Part shown: positions 10,806 to 24,694 of the stretch, in pieces
Position numbering within the stretch: position 1 is the stretch's first letter
How the letters are laid out: every line of letters starts with the position of its first letter
Assembly: GCA_025531455.1 (NCBI GenBank)
Contig: JAMYHL010000023.1
Coordinates: forward strand, 496,001 to 560,000
DNA length: 64,000 bases
Direction of reading: 5' to 3'
Source of the DNA: Apiotrichum sp. Y4204
Lineage: Eukaryota; Basidiomycota; Tremellomycetes; Trichosporonales; Trichosporonaceae
Notes under the pieces: generated by a model
What the model was told of the DNA's origin: nothing
The model's input: only the letters and a program-made list of their open reading frames with translations
Database searches by the model: none
Translations under genes and position numbers: made by a program

Positions 10806-12895
10806 GACCCGCGTTGCGCCAATGGGCACGACCTTTTTTTGGACACTTCCAAACACAATTCAGTCCGTGGAAACCCCCTCCTTGTTGGCCCTGCTAGCCC
10901 TGCCAGCTGTGGCACGCCACGCAGGGTGAAACGCATTTCGATATCCACAGTGGGTGGGACAAGACTCGGCCAACATAACTTCTTATTGTCGTCGCACACT
11001 GCTGAGAAAGGGGGTGCGCCGGGGTGCAGGCGGCAAACAGTGTGTGGGGGAGGGGCAAGAAAAGGTACCACCCCATATTCAGAGGCGTCTGGGCCTGGTG
11101 CCGGACGGGCGCAGGCGTGAGGATTCGAAGAAAGGGGGTTGCACAGCACAGCTGCGGGCTTGCGGCCCTCCCGGCCTCCCGCGTCTTCCAGAACAGAAAA
11201 ACGCGTGGAATAGACTCTGGCACATGCCGCCACATGCCGCCGCGCTGCCAAAATATCACAAGTCGTTTCGGCCGCAGAGCTCTCTCTCTCTCCTTCGGCC
11301 ATCGCGCTGAGTGAGCAAGGCAAGCGATCGGCATTGGATGCGACCAGCGGATCGCTGTGCATGCAGTACACCGATCCACCAGATCGCCAGTTCTTGCAGA
11401 TCAACGAAGAGCGATGAATTGATGGATCCACGCCCCTTTAGATCCGTCTAAACCTGTCTCTTGCCCTGCACATGCTGTGCACCTTTGGATTAGGTGATCC
11501 ACGGCAGATCGCCCCAGATGCCCCAGATTCGGCCAAGGCACCCCAGATATGAATCATGGGAACAGATTTGCAAGACACGAGGATTCGAGGATGCAGGACA
11601 TGCAGGACGGCAGGGCGGAGAGAAAGTCCGCAGAGGAGGTGCGCAGGTACGGTGCGCAGGTACACAGGTGGGCGATGTGCAAAGTCACGTTGTTCAAAGG
11701 GCGTTGAACACTGGAGCAAAAGGTGCACAGGTCCCAGGAGCGCCAGCTGGGCTACTCACGCGTCCTGGCGCTAGAAGGGCGCTGGTTTTACGCTTACTGG
11801 CTTTCTAGGCCATACCGTCTTGTGTGCCTGCAACGTGACGAAACGAGAAGAGCAGGATGCACGATGGACAGGACACGACTGCGGACAACGGACAACCGCC
11901 GACAAAGCAGGATTGTAGGACGCCAGGGGAAGGACGAGGAATGGCGCGGAATGACGTGTGACACCTCGCGGAATCCACTTTGACAAACCCTCAAACCACC
12001 ACGTCCAGACTCCACAAAGACAACACAGCACAAGGGACGATGAAGAACAAGACGCAGTAACACTTACCTATGAGGCCGCTTGTATGAGTATCCGCCCTGG
12101 GCGTTAGCGGAGGGGCTCATCGTGACGGAGGTCGAGCGCACTGATCACGGCGAGACGGAGAGCCGAGTGTGAAGACTGTCGGGGTGGAGAGGTGTGGGGA
12201 GTGGAGGAGCGATCAGGGGCCGAGAAGTGTGATGACAGCGACACGAGCACAAAGATCCGCAACGATTCGAGTTACCGACCAGCGGTGATGAAGGCTACAG
12301 TCGAGAGGTCGGTAGAGGAGACAGAATAGTGCACAGTGGAGGCAGAATGAATGTACAGAGATGGGAGAGGGAGCAGTGTTGCGTGCCGGCGGCATATATA
12401 TTTCTCGAAGAGAGCAGCAGACCTGTGCAATTGTGCAGCGTACTGTACATGCTGCACAGGATCACAGGCCACAGGATCACAGGACAAGCAGATGTACTGG
12501 GTACAACACGTCACGACCAAGGGCTTCTTCGGCTCGCTGTCTCGTACCAGATGCACGGATCCACGGCCACGAGGCCGCAGTGCCTCATCGGTGACGGCAT
12601 CAGTTCGGACGTCCTTCGGATCCTGCATCCCCATCTCCGCGACAGCACCCCATCTCGGCCTCTATTTCAACCCAACCATACACAAGCAAAAAGTGGCTGT
12701 GGATCCAGCTGCGAAGAACAAGGGTTGGATAGGAGGAACAGGTCCTCGCAGATGACCATGGTGCATGGCCGGTGGGCACCGCACCGCATGATATGACGTG
12801 ACGGAGCAGGGAACAGGGAAGGGAGCCGTCGTCTGCGGTGCGAAGTGCAGGGAAGCAGGTGGAGCGGAACAGGGACGGCGCGAGCAACAGGTCCG

Positions 12896-12945
12896 CTGGT
12901 CCGCTTGGCCGCTTGGCCCAGTGACCCAGTGAACCAGTGACCCAG
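12896..12945. repeat. Imperfect short tandem repeats
   Basis: Two adjacent runs: (GGTCCGCTT)(GGCCGCTT)(GGCC), followed by CCCAGTGA-CCCAGTGAA-CCAGTGACCCAG. Slippage-type repeats in non-coding DNA. Confidence 0.5.
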
Positions 12946-14282
12946 CTCTCTTATCGGTGTCTTCGGCGAAGCGCGACAGTCCCCCGAACCCGGGCCGGGC
13001 CGGTTCCGGTGCTTGCCTGCTCAGTGCCAGTGACCCGCCCGGTCACCCCATCTCACAACCCTGCTGTGGGCAGCAGTGGAGGACGTACGGTACTGTACAA
13101 CACACAGCCGACCCCAAACACTCAGACAAAGGATCGGGATATTCGAGAACAGAGGACTCACCATGATTGGGACGTCAGCTCGGGCGATGAGGTTCGGCGT
13201 CCGATTGGCGTGTCGTGGTGCGGGGGTGTGTCACTGGGGCCGTTGGGCGCTGTGTTGGGTCGCGTTTTTCGGATTTGTGGTAAACTCGCGATAGCTGAGT
13301 AAACAAAATACGGAGTAATTATAACAAGAAGAGAAACAAGGCCGGGTGCATCGCGAAATATACATCTATATCTAGTGCAGTGACGAAATGAGATAGCGTA
13401 CGGATCTGACTCTGCAGCAGCAAAATTCTGCCGCTGCCGCTGCGGAGCTGCGCTAATGCGCAATGCACGATGAGCTAATGACCAGCATGACCAGGGTTCG
13501 AGACTCGGCGTCGCAGTCTCCACTCCATGTGCACATGTCCACCACAAGGCCACAAGGCCACAAAGTTAGGACCCACTTGGCGAGAGTGCACCGCTGCGGC
13601 AACCCAAAGTTACACTGCAACGGCTATTATAGGCATCTGCATACCGCCGGGGCGCTCGGGGCTGCGCGTAGGCTGCGATATCAGAGACTTGGATCTCGAT
13701 GTTCTCGGTGTCTACAATCATGCACAGAGACGGCCGCCGGATAACGGCACATGCCCTGATCACCGATCGGGGGACCGCTCAGCGATCGCCTCGCGATGGT
13801 ATCTGTGTGGAAGCTTCCAAAGGGCCATACACACCGCGGATCCACGGATCAGAGGGGTGATACCAAAACGCTTCTCAATGCCGCTGCTCGAGGTGGCGAT
13901 GTGACATTCGTTGGATTTCGTTTCCTCTCACCCCGTCTCGTCTGTGTGGGTTCCGAAATCAAAGTTTGTGTTTTCAGGCCCCACGCCGGAATGTGAGTGA
14001 GATCTGATTCCCGCAGACTCTGGCAGGCACGAATCGTGGGCTCTCTCGCTGGTAGGCTCTGTCGAGCATTGCCACTAGCAGTCAACCCGTACTGAGATGA
14101 TGCGCATCGCTCACAGGTATAGGTGGTCATCAAATGTCGTACATCGTAGTACTATAACTGTACATGCAAGAGTGTAGGCACCTACTATAACATATGTGGA
14201 TATTGCCCAATCGTGGACTCTTCTACAGCCCCTGAAAGGCTCACAATCACCACCCACCCACGCTTCTGCCCACTCTGCCCTC

Positions 14283-17200
14283 CTACAACACCCGCTCCTG
14301 CAACCTGGCGCCCAGCCAGTTGGGCTTCTCCACTGCGCTGCTCAACCGCTCACTGCCCTGGCGCGGCTCGAGCAGAAGACTCTTGCGGTACAGCGCCTCG
14401 AGAGAGCCGCTGCCGCGCTCCGCGAGCACCCTTTGGAGGTATTGCTGAACGGGCTCAAGCTCCTTGAGATCGAACGGCATCTGGTAGCGACGGAAATCGG
14501 ACGCGATACGCCCCAGCTTGGTGTACTTGTCCTGGTTGATAAGTAGCAGCTCAGGCGAGAGCGTGCTCGGTCGCGTGTTCGGATTGCCATCCTGGGTAAA
14601 GGTGATACTGGTGGTCAGCGAACCTATCATTCACGGCATGTCACGGTAGCACCGTTCGACGCGATCACAAGAACCGGGCCTGCGTATCTGAAACCCATCG
14701 GTGGGTGACAAATAACGTCATACGCCCCGACCTGCTACACCCAAACTGCCCATGATGACTCACTCGCTGAGGATAAGACCCAGGAACGGAAGGCATGGGC
14801 CAGTCGTCTCACGCAGTCGCGTGCGGTACGCCTGATGGTTCTTGGTATGCTCTATGACGCCCTTGAGCCGATCCATGAGAAGGCGGTATTTTGTGCTCAG
14901 CACATCCCACGTTTTCTTGAGGCGTAGAATTGTGCTGCTGTTGAGACCAGCTATGACGGCAAAGAGAGTCGAGAAATTGTTGAGCGACAGGCATTTCTGA
15001 GAAAAGTCAGCACCAGAAGGATGAGAAGCGTTTGAGAGCACTCACGTCAGCCAGCTTGATGTAGAACTTGAGAAGCGCTGCACGATGCTTCGCATCTTGT
15101 TCGTTGAGGATGCCATCCGCGACCCAGCCGGTAATCTGGTTCGACAGAGTGGAAAGCGCCTTGAGCTCAGGGACCGACTTCTTGCCCGTCATGAGAAGAT
15201 CTTCTGGCGCGACGGCGGCAAAGAGCTTGCTCTCCATGATGGTGAGCTGACGGGCGAGCTCCAGGGCGTCAAAGTCGAGAATGCTGATCACGGTGACCGC
15301 AGGGTTGCGCATCAGCTGAGCATGAAGAGCCTTGGAGATGACAGGCGTGGGCACCTGCGACGCCGGAGGAGGCGCGTGGAGCATGCCAGAGAGTGTCGAG
15401 TGACGCATGCGTTCAAACGATTTAGTACTACTGTTGTGGCTCGACTCAGAGACAGCAGACTGCGGCGCCTGCTTTCTCCGTACCTGTTCGATAAGGCGAT
15501 TGCCCATACCCGCCGGCATCGTTACTGCCACAACATCACGCCCAAAGGCTTCGAGTTTGTCGAGAACGACGTCGTCGGTCTCCGGACGCCAGTGCTGGTC
15601 GAGCCACGACTTGATAAAGTTGTACACACGCAGCCGCACAGGCATCAACTTGCGCTCCTTCCATACGTCGAGCTGAGTTTGGTCCATGCCCTCGACAACT
15701 GGCGGCGGCTTGAGCTCGAAGCGCGACGTGAGCGTATCAACTAGGTCCGTGGGTGTGCAGAACAGGCGGAACGTGTACCAGAAGGCAGCGGCGAAATTGG
15801 CATCGGGCATTCCGTCGTGAGGCGTCATCTTCTCGACAAGAACACGCAGAGTGCCGCCAACCAATGTGCCTTCCGAGTTAAATGCCACTTCGCGAGGGTC
15901 GTAGTCGTGGGTGACGACCCAGAAGCGCATCTCTCCGCCATCCTCGCCTGAAACCGGAGATTGCCCAGGGACAGGAGGACGAAGTGACGGTGGACCGCCC
16001 ACAGGCGACTGCAGTTCGACGCTCGTCCCACCCTCGGCATCGGTCTGCTCTAGCGGTGCATCCGACAAGGCAGGCGTGCCCTGCAGTTCCGAAGACGGGG
16101 TGCGCTGAGTCGACTGATGCGACTGAGAGGAGAATACTGACAGGCGCGAGGTGCTGGATGTGGTCTCCCCTTGTTCCTTGTCGAGGTCGGCTTGGAGTGA
16201 CGGGGATTTGTGCCGCTCTGGAACAGAGAGCGAAGTAGAACGCGACCGGTGGCCGATAACAGTGACGTCTGAGGATCGCCGACGATTGTCGAGTCCGATG
16301 TCGATGGAGAGGCGCACAGGAGGGTGTGAAGTGGGTCGTCCGCCCTTACGACCTTCCGGAGTTTCATCCCCTTCGTCCTCGTCACCGCTGACATCGGCCA
16401 CAATCTCCTCATCATCGTCATCCATCCCGGAGCGGCGGGGTTGCGAGCTTGAGCGGGCGTGCACACCGGCATCTTGATGGTAGCGGCGATGGAGCTGGCC
16501 AAGGGATGTCGCGCGACGTGAGAGTGGGTTTTGTCCGCGAATGCCGAGCCCGACACCAGAGTATCGCGAGAGACGGGGGGACAGGATTCCATTGGACCCC
16601 GACAGGCTTGGCGAGTCATAGTCCGAGTCACTAGGGTCATCTGCAACGCATTGTCGTACAACCCGCGCGCACTCCGTGCCTGCTCGCAATGTCGTGGTTG
16701 TAACCTGTAAAAGCTCCGCTTTCTCAATGTCGTACGCTTCCTCTCCCCCTTCAGCGAACGGTGCGTTCGCGACAGCTTCGGCGCCCTCGACAAGACGCGT
16801 GGTGGCATGGTACAGTTCAGCACGTGATGAACGGAGGCTCTCAACTTCAGTGAGATGAACGCCGAGCGTGCCCGCCTGACGCCCGACCGATTCGACAATG
16901 GTGAGGAGATCACGCACGCGATCCACTGTTTCACGCGTGAGCTCGATGAGATATGCGTGCGATGAGGGGTGCGAGTCGATGTGGTGCGAATGAATGTGGC
17001 CGATAAAGCTGGCGATAATGGACAACAGTCCGTCCTCGGCAGCCGCGATGGCCTCGTGAACTGCGTATGCGGAGGTGAATTCCCTGATCACATCGTGGTC
17101 GAGGCTCGACTGTCGTCCGCCATGGGACATTTCAGATCCCATGTCCAGGTCGGGAGAGTCGGTTAGCAAAAGGCCATACTGCTCAAGCGACGCCGAACGC

Positions 17201-19050
17201 GTATGACGACGAGTGGACGATCCGCGCCGTCGCGGCCTCATGGAAATAGGGGATGAGCGTCCAGAGTTGGAGGACCCGCCCAAGGACGTTGACACCATCT
17301 GGCTGGCACGAGAACCAGGGCGAACTGTCGTGGTCGGTCCTGCACTACTGGGCATGGGTGGTGTACTTCCTTGGCGCCTGGCTGCACCTCGCAAGTCATT
17401 TATACTCGCCGACTTGAGGCGCAAGGCCTCCGGTTGAGGTCGAGTGCTGGACACAGAAGGCGAGCGGACGCGATTTCCGGCCTCGATCTGATTGCGATTG
17501 GCGTCCATCTCCTGATCAAAGGTGAGCACTGTCACTCCTGCGTCGCTCGCATGGAGGATGAACCGTCGGACCCAGTTAAACACGCTGCGGGCGGCGCGTC
17601 CCGTCGACTCGAGTGCCGACGCCGAATCACCTTCTGGGTTAGGGTCGGCAGTCAACTTTGCGCATGCGACGAGTTTGCTCAATTCTGCGAGCACGTATCG
17701 GCGTTCCTTGGACAAAATCGGGTTGGCGGAGAGTACCGTCGAGTCGCGGCCCATGCAGTCCATGCGGACAAGCGCAATGCGGATCGCAGAGATTACTGCT
17801 GCTGTCGACGGCTGGATATGGCCAAGATTGCCATCCTGAATGGAGGTTTGCAGTAATGTCAGAGATTGCACAATTGGAAGAAAGAGCGCATGTAGTCCTG
17901 GCGAGAGGTTCGGCGGCGGGCCAAATGGATTGCTCGGGTCACTGCCAGTGGGGGTATGTGAACTGGTGGGTGTGGGTAGCTGCGATGATGATGAACGCTG
18001 GGAGGATTGGTATGACTGATGCGAGAGATGCGAGCCCGAGAGGTGTGAGCCGTGTGATGTGTGCGAGTGAACAGATGTGTGTCGTGAGCGAGTGTCGATG
18101 GCCGCCAACGGAGTGCGACTACTCTCAAAGACAGGAACCGGGCTCTTCCCGTACAGCTGAGAGCGTCAGTCACAATACAGCGTGCTCCGAAGACTCACCT
18201 CGTCCCAATCCACTTCCCGCACGTAATTGCTGGGAAACCACCCCCGCCGCACCTGGCCGTTGGTGCCGGTCACCTCGCCGTCCCACCAACCCGAGGCATC
18301 TCGTCCGTGAACGCGGATAACCTCACCGCCGCGGAACGAGAGATACATGTTGTGTGTGAGCGCTGCTGTTGGCATGATGGATGGGTCAAAGTCGTGGATA
18401 GCCTGTACGTGTGAGGCGGGGGTCGTATTGGTGCCGGCCGCAAGAGATGAGGTACGCGTTGGTGGTGGAGACGCGGTACGCGGTGTGCTCGATCGCTTCA
18501 TGTGTAGATGGCCACTGCTAAGTGATGTGGTAAGTGAGGACTCGGCCGTCGCGTCGTCGGCGCCGCCGGTGGAGAAACTCCCGCTCGCAGCCATGCTGAA
18601 TGGACGTGCTCGGCTGCTGCTGCCGGTAAGCGCAGACGCGTCGGCGCTGGGACGATAACCACCACTCCCGCTGCTGGGCACGGTCGAGGACGAAAAGGAC
18701 CGTGACGCTGAGGTGTGAACTGGACCCGGCCGACCTGCTGGACGCCTGTGCTTTGAAGAAGCGGTGAAAGCCGAGGAAGAAGCAGGTGTCCCGGAGAATG
18801 TGGGAATGTTTGTCGTCGCAGGTTTTCTAATGCTTCGCGGAATGGACGATGAGAGTGCAGCTTGCGTGGTCGGCGACGATGAGGCGGGGTTGGACGTTGT
18901 GGACGCGTTCCGTGGAATTGAGGAAGGCAAGGTTGTTGTTGATGATGGTAATGAAGACGAGGACGATGCCACTTTTGCTGCAGCCGCGACGGTTACAGCT
19001 TTGCCCGTGCCCGCGCCCGCTTTGCGCTGCGGAGCGGGTGGGGAGAGCAT
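14283..19050 (-). CDS. CDC25: Ras guanine-nucleotide exchange factor (Cdc25 type)
   Basis: Four exons: 19050-18199, 18156-15046, 14996-14764 and 14607-14283 (introns 42, 49 and 156 nt), 1506 aa. It loads Ras with GTP at the plasma membrane and so drives adenylate cyclase and PKA. An SH3 domain lies at about residues 215-278 (AIHDFDPS, SGWWDGEV, GWFPSNYV). A long Ser-rich spacer follows, then RasGEF-N (from about 1025, MRFWVVTHDYDP) and the catalytic RasGEF domain (from about 1240, DFDALELARQLT, through LNNFSTLFAVIAGL and PCLPFLGLIL). The last intron was placed so that LILS joins DITFTQDGNP, the family's conserved spacing; a nearer acceptor breaks that motif. The start is the ATG at 19048-19050 (MLSPPAPQRK); upstream frame is low-complexity. 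Assignment is secure. Confidence 0.93.
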
Positions 19051-22000
19051 GGCGCGGCTCTGTCTGTCGGACAAGGAGCGGGGCTGCCGTACTGTGGTGC
19101 AGGCAGCTGACAGGGAGGGGTGCTGCGCTGCTGTTTCGCGGCGTCGGCGTGGCGGAGGATGGGGACGATGTCGACGGGGGACGAGGTGAGAGGGAGAGAG
19201 GGAGAGGGGAATGCAATGTAGGTTGGGACTGAATTGGATTGTTGGGAGTTCAAGTGGACTAGTTTTGGGATAGAAAGAAGCCTTTGAGGGTATAGAGGGA
19301 GGAAGGAAGGGTTTGTGTGAGTGTGTGTACTGTAGGTGTAGGCACCGTGCACCATAACAATGAAAGCACTTGCGCACCTGCACTTTGGACGCCAGGAGGA
19401 ACCAGAGGCTAAAAAAACAAAAGAGATCAGCCAAAGCCTATAGCGCGCGCCATTACAAGGGCAGCCATGCAGCTTCTATACCGCATATCTGTTTGAACTG
19501 TATTCTACGGCAAATAGGATCAGCTGGCAGGCCCCTGGCCCCTGGCTTATCCATACAAATTTAGTTCATGAGGTGGGTGGGTGGCGTCGGCGAAGCAGCG
19601 GCGCGCAGCACGGGCGGCGCGCCGGGTACGGCGGCAGCGAGGCCGAGGCACGCGCGATGGTTCTCGCCTGCTTGCTTGCACGCGCCGGAAACCAGGAAGC
19701 GCAGTACACGAGAGGGAAGGATGGGTAGGATGAGGAAAAGGAACGGTACACCGGCGGGAGGCAGAGGAAGCAGGGCCCGTAAGCACAGTGCAGGGACGGC
19801 GGGGATGAGGTGGGATGGTGGATGGGATGGTGGGACACAAAGGGAGGGAAGACCAAAGATGAGGGATCCGCGATGGAAGTTGTGGAGGGGCGGAAAGCAG
19901 AGATGAAGCAGATAAGCAGAGGCGGCTCGAGCGCGCGCTAAGGATAAGGGGCACAAGGGCACAAGAGCCAAGCAACATTTTTCACTTTGGCAAGAACAAC
20001 GGGATCTGCCCCTCACACAGTGCTTACCCTGAGGACGCTGCTTCCACCCTCTGTCTGACCTCTGGGCCTCTTGGCCTTTGGGCCTGGGACAGATCACCAG
20101 TCCTGGATCCTCTCCTATTCCTGCTCGGCACGGAATCGACGCCCAGCATCTGCCAAGCAAGGGCTTTGTTGTCAGCTGTCAGCTGTCAGTCTACTTCACT
20201 TCTTTTGATCCATTCTGTTTGCGCTTATTTATCAATGTCCTCCTAGTGCAGGTTCTAATCGGGAGGCGTAATACGATCCGAGATCCGAGACTATCCGGGA
20301 CTATTAGGTTACTAGAATGCGAGAGCCTAATCTTGCACATCCGGTACAGACTGGTAGAGTTTTGGATTCTTGCGATCTTCTGGTGCACAACTCAGCTTCG
20401 ACGCGCCTCACCAGCTCAGAACTCGATTCAGCGCAGTCGATGCCGCCGAAATCTACATATCTGGACATCATCTATCACATGGTGCACTTGAATCACACGA
20501 TATCTCCGGACAGTCCACCCGTCCTTGCTCATTTGCTCCGATCTGTTACAACACATGGTCGGGGGATGTTACAAAATACTCCGGGCAGTTAGGGCTCGAC
20601 TCGAGCACCTTGCTTTCTCCGCGCAGGACCAAGGAACGTGTGCCCATATGGATGACTGGTTCCCATATGCACCCTGGATATCCTAGATTATTGTGGGACG
20701 TGGAATCCATCCAGGCTGTAAAATTCGAAACACGATCGCGCAAGGCATGCGACCTCCATTTTCGAAGATCGTGCAATGCGCAATGGGCTCCAAGCTCCAA
20801 AGATCAGAGCGACCCAAGCAGTGCTCTGAACCGAGTTGACCGCCCACTCGAGTAGACAATAATCGCGGAGAGACAGGAACTTCCAAGACTGTGATCGCGC
20901 AACGGCGACGCTGGGGCACCCCTCCGAGCTCATATGATTGTGCCCCTGTCGTCCTACGAGGTCCCCGGAGATCCGGGGTCACAACTCATTACCACACGGT
21001 GCGCAGTGTGGTTTCCGATTCCTCGGGAATGGCATAACCCGGAATCCACACCGTGGCGACCCCCGGCCGTCGGGGCCGCAAGCTGTGAACAAGGTTTCGT
21101 CCAATACTCTTCCTTGCCGTGCCCGAGCTTGTTCTGGGCCTCCGGTCAGCCAGTGGGAGCTGCAACTGGCAGGAACGGCGTCGGGCAGGGTACCTACTCT
21201 TACGTTCTTACAGCATCTGCCGCGAAGCGAAGTATGCCCGGCGTCGCGGCGTTGTGGTCGCCGCCAACCGCCATGTATCTTGGACGCGCCGGAGAAACAG
21301 CCGGGGCCTGCCCCTGCCCAGAAGCGGAAGCGTACGTTAATCAGTCCCCGGATGACATGATATTTCGAGTCCCCACGCGCAACTGCGAGTCCCTACCTGC
21401 AATCCACCTCCTCACGCAGTCACCACCGTTCCTCAGAGCCTGTCGCTCGCTATCATCACTACCGTCGGCCCCTTGCGCGTCAGACCCTATTCTAACTCAA
21501 CCGCGTCCGGTCAGTCACTCTGGTATTGGATACTGAGGATCTGGAACGAGAATCCAGGTATGGCCAGGAAACTACCGTGATCAAGCTCTGAAACGTCGTT
21601 GCGAGGTGGTCGCTGAGTGCCCTGCACAGTATGTAGCGCAGCAAGATAGCACTCCAACGGGCAACACGCGTGACTGACCTCACTTTCCTCTGTCCAACTT
21701 CCGCGACGGACCTGGGCCTGTGGACCTGTGCAGTGTGAGCTTGGGACCTTTGGACCTCTACACGGGGTACGTACGTGTGAACCTGCGACTCGCTGGAACT
21801 TCGTGGGAATCGGGCGTCGTCAGTGCGGGGAAAGCAAGCATAGGTGTGTTAGAGTCAGAAACGTCGAATCGACAAGTTTGGCAGGTGTCGTGCGACTCTT
21901 GCGATCTGGTTGAGCTCGGCTGGGCAACCAGTGCTAGTTTCCAATCGATTTGTTTTGTACAACATCGAGGAGTACAAGTTCACACCAAGACTGGAACAGA

Positions 22001-22526
22001 GGCGGACCTGGTGAGCCTCCCGTCTATACGCTTCTGTCAAAGGGCAAACAAAAGCGGCCACTCCCCCATGAGCTCGATAAATAGCCATCATTAGGACTGT
22101 AAAACCAGCACAAATTCAAGGTCTAGGCCATTATGCAGTAAAATGCCATACAGAGGTGAAAGCTGCTTCTTGTACACTACTGGGATAGCGTAAAAGAGAC
22201 AGACCGGTATATAAGACCCTTGACAAACGCATGTAATGCTCTTCACCATCCAAGTATCATCAGAGCACTCAACGAGTTGGGGAGGAACGCGTCGGAAAAT
22301 CACCTGGCATAATAGTGAAGAACCAGTTGGTTCTGGTTGCGGAGCCCCAGCGCTGCCTTTGATGAGCCTTTGAACACTCATCGCCCTTCAGATGTAATAA
22401 CACTATACTTAGGCGTTCAACTGCATCATTCCACTATGAAATGCGTCCTAGCGAGCGATTTTCTAAGGATCTGAATCCCATCTCAGTGTCTCACTGTCTC
22501 AATGTCTCGGTGATCCCGGCGCCACA

Positions 22527-22555
22527 CGCCACATGACGCGTCACCTCATGTGGCG
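22527..22555. repeat. 10-bp perfect inverted repeat
   Basis: CGCCACATGA at 22527-22536 and its complement TCATGTGGCG at 22546-22555, with a 9-nt loop. Each arm carries CACATG, an E-box-like hexamer. It could be a paired protein-binding site or chance. Confidence 0.4.
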
Positions 22556-23809
22556 CACCCGCGTAGGGTACGTGTCGCCACTGACGCGTTGGGGGAGTCC
22601 CGGGATAAGGCCTGAGTTCCGGAGGCCCCGAGAGGCGCCAGGTGCGAGACGAGGCCCCGGTCAGCAGGTGGTATGCAACTTTGCTGTGGTCTCGGATGGG
22701 GTGAAATTGGAGGATGGCGCGGGTCCAGCGGGGAGATTAGAGTGCAGCATGCCGCGTTCCCGACACACGCAGCGTGGCGTGATCCCATATGCCGGGCGAG
22801 ATTGCTGTTACACTGCCTGTAGGCGTTCAGCTATTGATTCTCAACCATCGCACTGTGAGTTGTCGTCTGTGGTCGTCTGTAATCGTCGATCCGGAACACC
22901 AACCTCCAACGTCCTCCGACCACAACTCGGCAAGTCACCGGCCGGTGATCTCGTGGTGATACAAGGCACAACCCCGGACCAGGCAAGGCACGCAGGCACC
23001 GCGTTGTGCCTGGCTCTAGGTCGGAGCAAGGCTCGGGCCGACTTCCCTCCCGCTCCGTCTCGCGGTCTCGGAGGCACACGCACACTTTGATCCTTTGATC
23101 GGTGTGGCGCGGTTGTCCACGGATCCCCGGCCCGGAACGATCGTGGAGGGGACACGCAGTGCCGGTGCTTACTCAATTGTCTAGTATCCATATCCTCCAT
23201 CCTCCATACGCTCCGCGCCTCCGCTGGCCATGTGGCCATGTGGACGGTTGACGATGAAATGCTTTTCACGTGATCGCGTATTTGATCTCGGGTGCACGCG
23301 TTCAGCGCGCTGCACAACCTGGGTTGGGTTCATCAGCTTTGGAATCGCTCGCATGCGCGCGACAGTAAACTCGTACTCGCCCTTGAGATTTTGACCTCGT
23401 TAGCTTGGCTCATGGTTGCTCAACCTTCATCACCTGCACTTTTCTTTTGAGCCGAATGGCACGTTTCCGGAATTGTGGCAACAGTGACTGGTACCACTTG
23501 AGGCCTTGAGGTCATCGTCAGCTACGGTCCTAGCTACCAATGTGGCAGGTGGGTTAGTCACCATGCCGCCTCCATTCTCTCTCCCACCGTACGCGAAATT
23601 CGTCAAGCAGAGCATCGCCGTTCCATGCGCGATCTGTTGGCGCACCCACTTCTCCTTTGTTCCTCAATGTAAATTCCTGGTTCCTCGGACTCGGAGCTTC
23701 GGAGCTCGGAGGAATCATAGCAAGCTGGGACATGCTCCGTGGGCTGCTGTTCTTCGACTAAATATGTCTCCCAGCCTTTGCTGCTTTGTGACAGCATGAG
23801 TCCCTCTCT

Positions 23810-23956
23810 ACGTCCAGCGTGTACTGTACTTCTTCGGGGGCGGCGGGGGGGGGGCGGCGCCGCGGGGGNNNNNNNNNNNNNNNNNNNNNNNNNNNNNNCC
23901 TTTTCTTCTTTGGTACACACTGATTCCCACCCTACGTCCAGGGTGTCCGGTACTTC

Positions 23957-23957
<1 letters not shown>
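23810..23957. repeat. Imperfect direct repeats flanking the assembly gap
   Basis: ACGTCCAGCGTGTACTGTAC at about 23810 and ACGTCCAGGGTGTCCGGTAC at about 23934 are clearly related copies on either side of the gap. They are followed respectively by a G-rich run and a C run. Confidence 0.55.
23869..23898. other. Assembly gap (30 N)
   Basis: Thirty unresolved bases, preceded by a GC-only G-rich tract from about 23837. True length is unknown. Confidence 0.99.

Positions 23958-23958
<1 letters not shown>

Positions 23959-23988
<30 letters not shown>
23959..23988. repeat. Homopolymer run of 30 C
   Basis: Uninterrupted cytosine run immediately after ACTTCGT. Together with the G-rich tract across the gap it probably caused the assembly break; its length should not be trusted. 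Confidence 0.9.
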
Positions 23989-23989
<1 letters not shown>

Positions 23990-24694
23990 CGCCTCCCCCG
24001 CATGCCTCACAGGGCTCAAGAGGTACGCAGAGTTCCACATGGGTCAATAATCACAAGCCCGGAGACCGTTGGATTATCACGATGTACACGCTGAAAAGCT
24101 TAAAGAGCTTGAGAGGCAGCGTCACACATGCTCTGCGCCTTGATTTTTTGTTCCAGGAATCGGTGGGCCTGCGCTGTCAACTGTGTTCGGCCACTGTTGA
24201 CCGCTGCCTGTGGTATCCGATGGCCTCGGGGCAATGCAGTTCGCAATGTTGTATCAACCTTGGATATTGCCCGTAACACCGTAGATCTCGCTGCTGAATA
24301 TGAATGGTGGATCGGGGCTGATCGCGATATCGCGATCGGTCTGGTGCTTTAAGAGAGGTGCGAGCATGAAGGGTGTGCCGCAAATAGGTGACGTCACAGA
24401 TGGCAAATTCAACCCCCCAGGAGCTAGAGTCAAGTAAAACAGTTGAAACAGCCCAGGGCTTACCCACGCCGTTTTTCCGTGGTAGCCACGCGAACAGTGC
24501 CACCCGACCCAAATGCCGAAAGGCCGCACTATGAGGGCCCAGCTGGCTGTGTATCGCACCTTCCTCGATTCGCTGCTGCCCAGCTAGTCCAGCCAGCCAG
24601 CCCAGAGCAGTCCGATGAGCACACCGGCGAGCATCTCCGCCATCTCCGAGCTCCGCACATCACCAGTCCGCTAGTCCGCTCCTACACCACCACG

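Larger units (their letters stand above)
10208..14282. other. 4.1-kb gene-poor region
   Basis: Between the 3' end of the Ras exchange factor gene and the channel gene start. It contains the channel promoter and many short overlapping frames without domain, codon bias or splice structure. It holds several simple repeats: CCCTCGT-type units near 10755-10805, ACAGGATCACAGG near 12456-12485, and CAGTGACC-type units near 12918-12945. No tRNA, rRNA or transposon recognised. Confidence 0.45.
19051..24694. other. 5.6-kb divergent intergenic region
   Basis: Non-coding stretch between the divergently transcribed CDC25 and complex I genes; it contains both promoters. No frame here shows a domain or convincing splice structure, and no transposon ends were recognised. 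It includes the assembly gap, a 30-nt C run and one perfect 10-bp inverted repeat. Degenerate mobile DNA is possible but not shown. Confidence 0.45.

Noticed and set aside
10691..11431. 246-codon minus ORF
   Set aside because: No recognisable motif, Cys/Arg/Pro-biased composition typical of chance frames in GC-rich DNA.
13491..13525. GGTTCGAGACT resembling a tRNA B box
   Set aside because: The flanking bases do not pair as a T-arm and there is no A box or acceptor stem.
19561..20160. 199-codon minus ORF in the divergent intergenic region
   Set aside because: Pro/Leu/Ser low-complexity, no domain and no splice partners.
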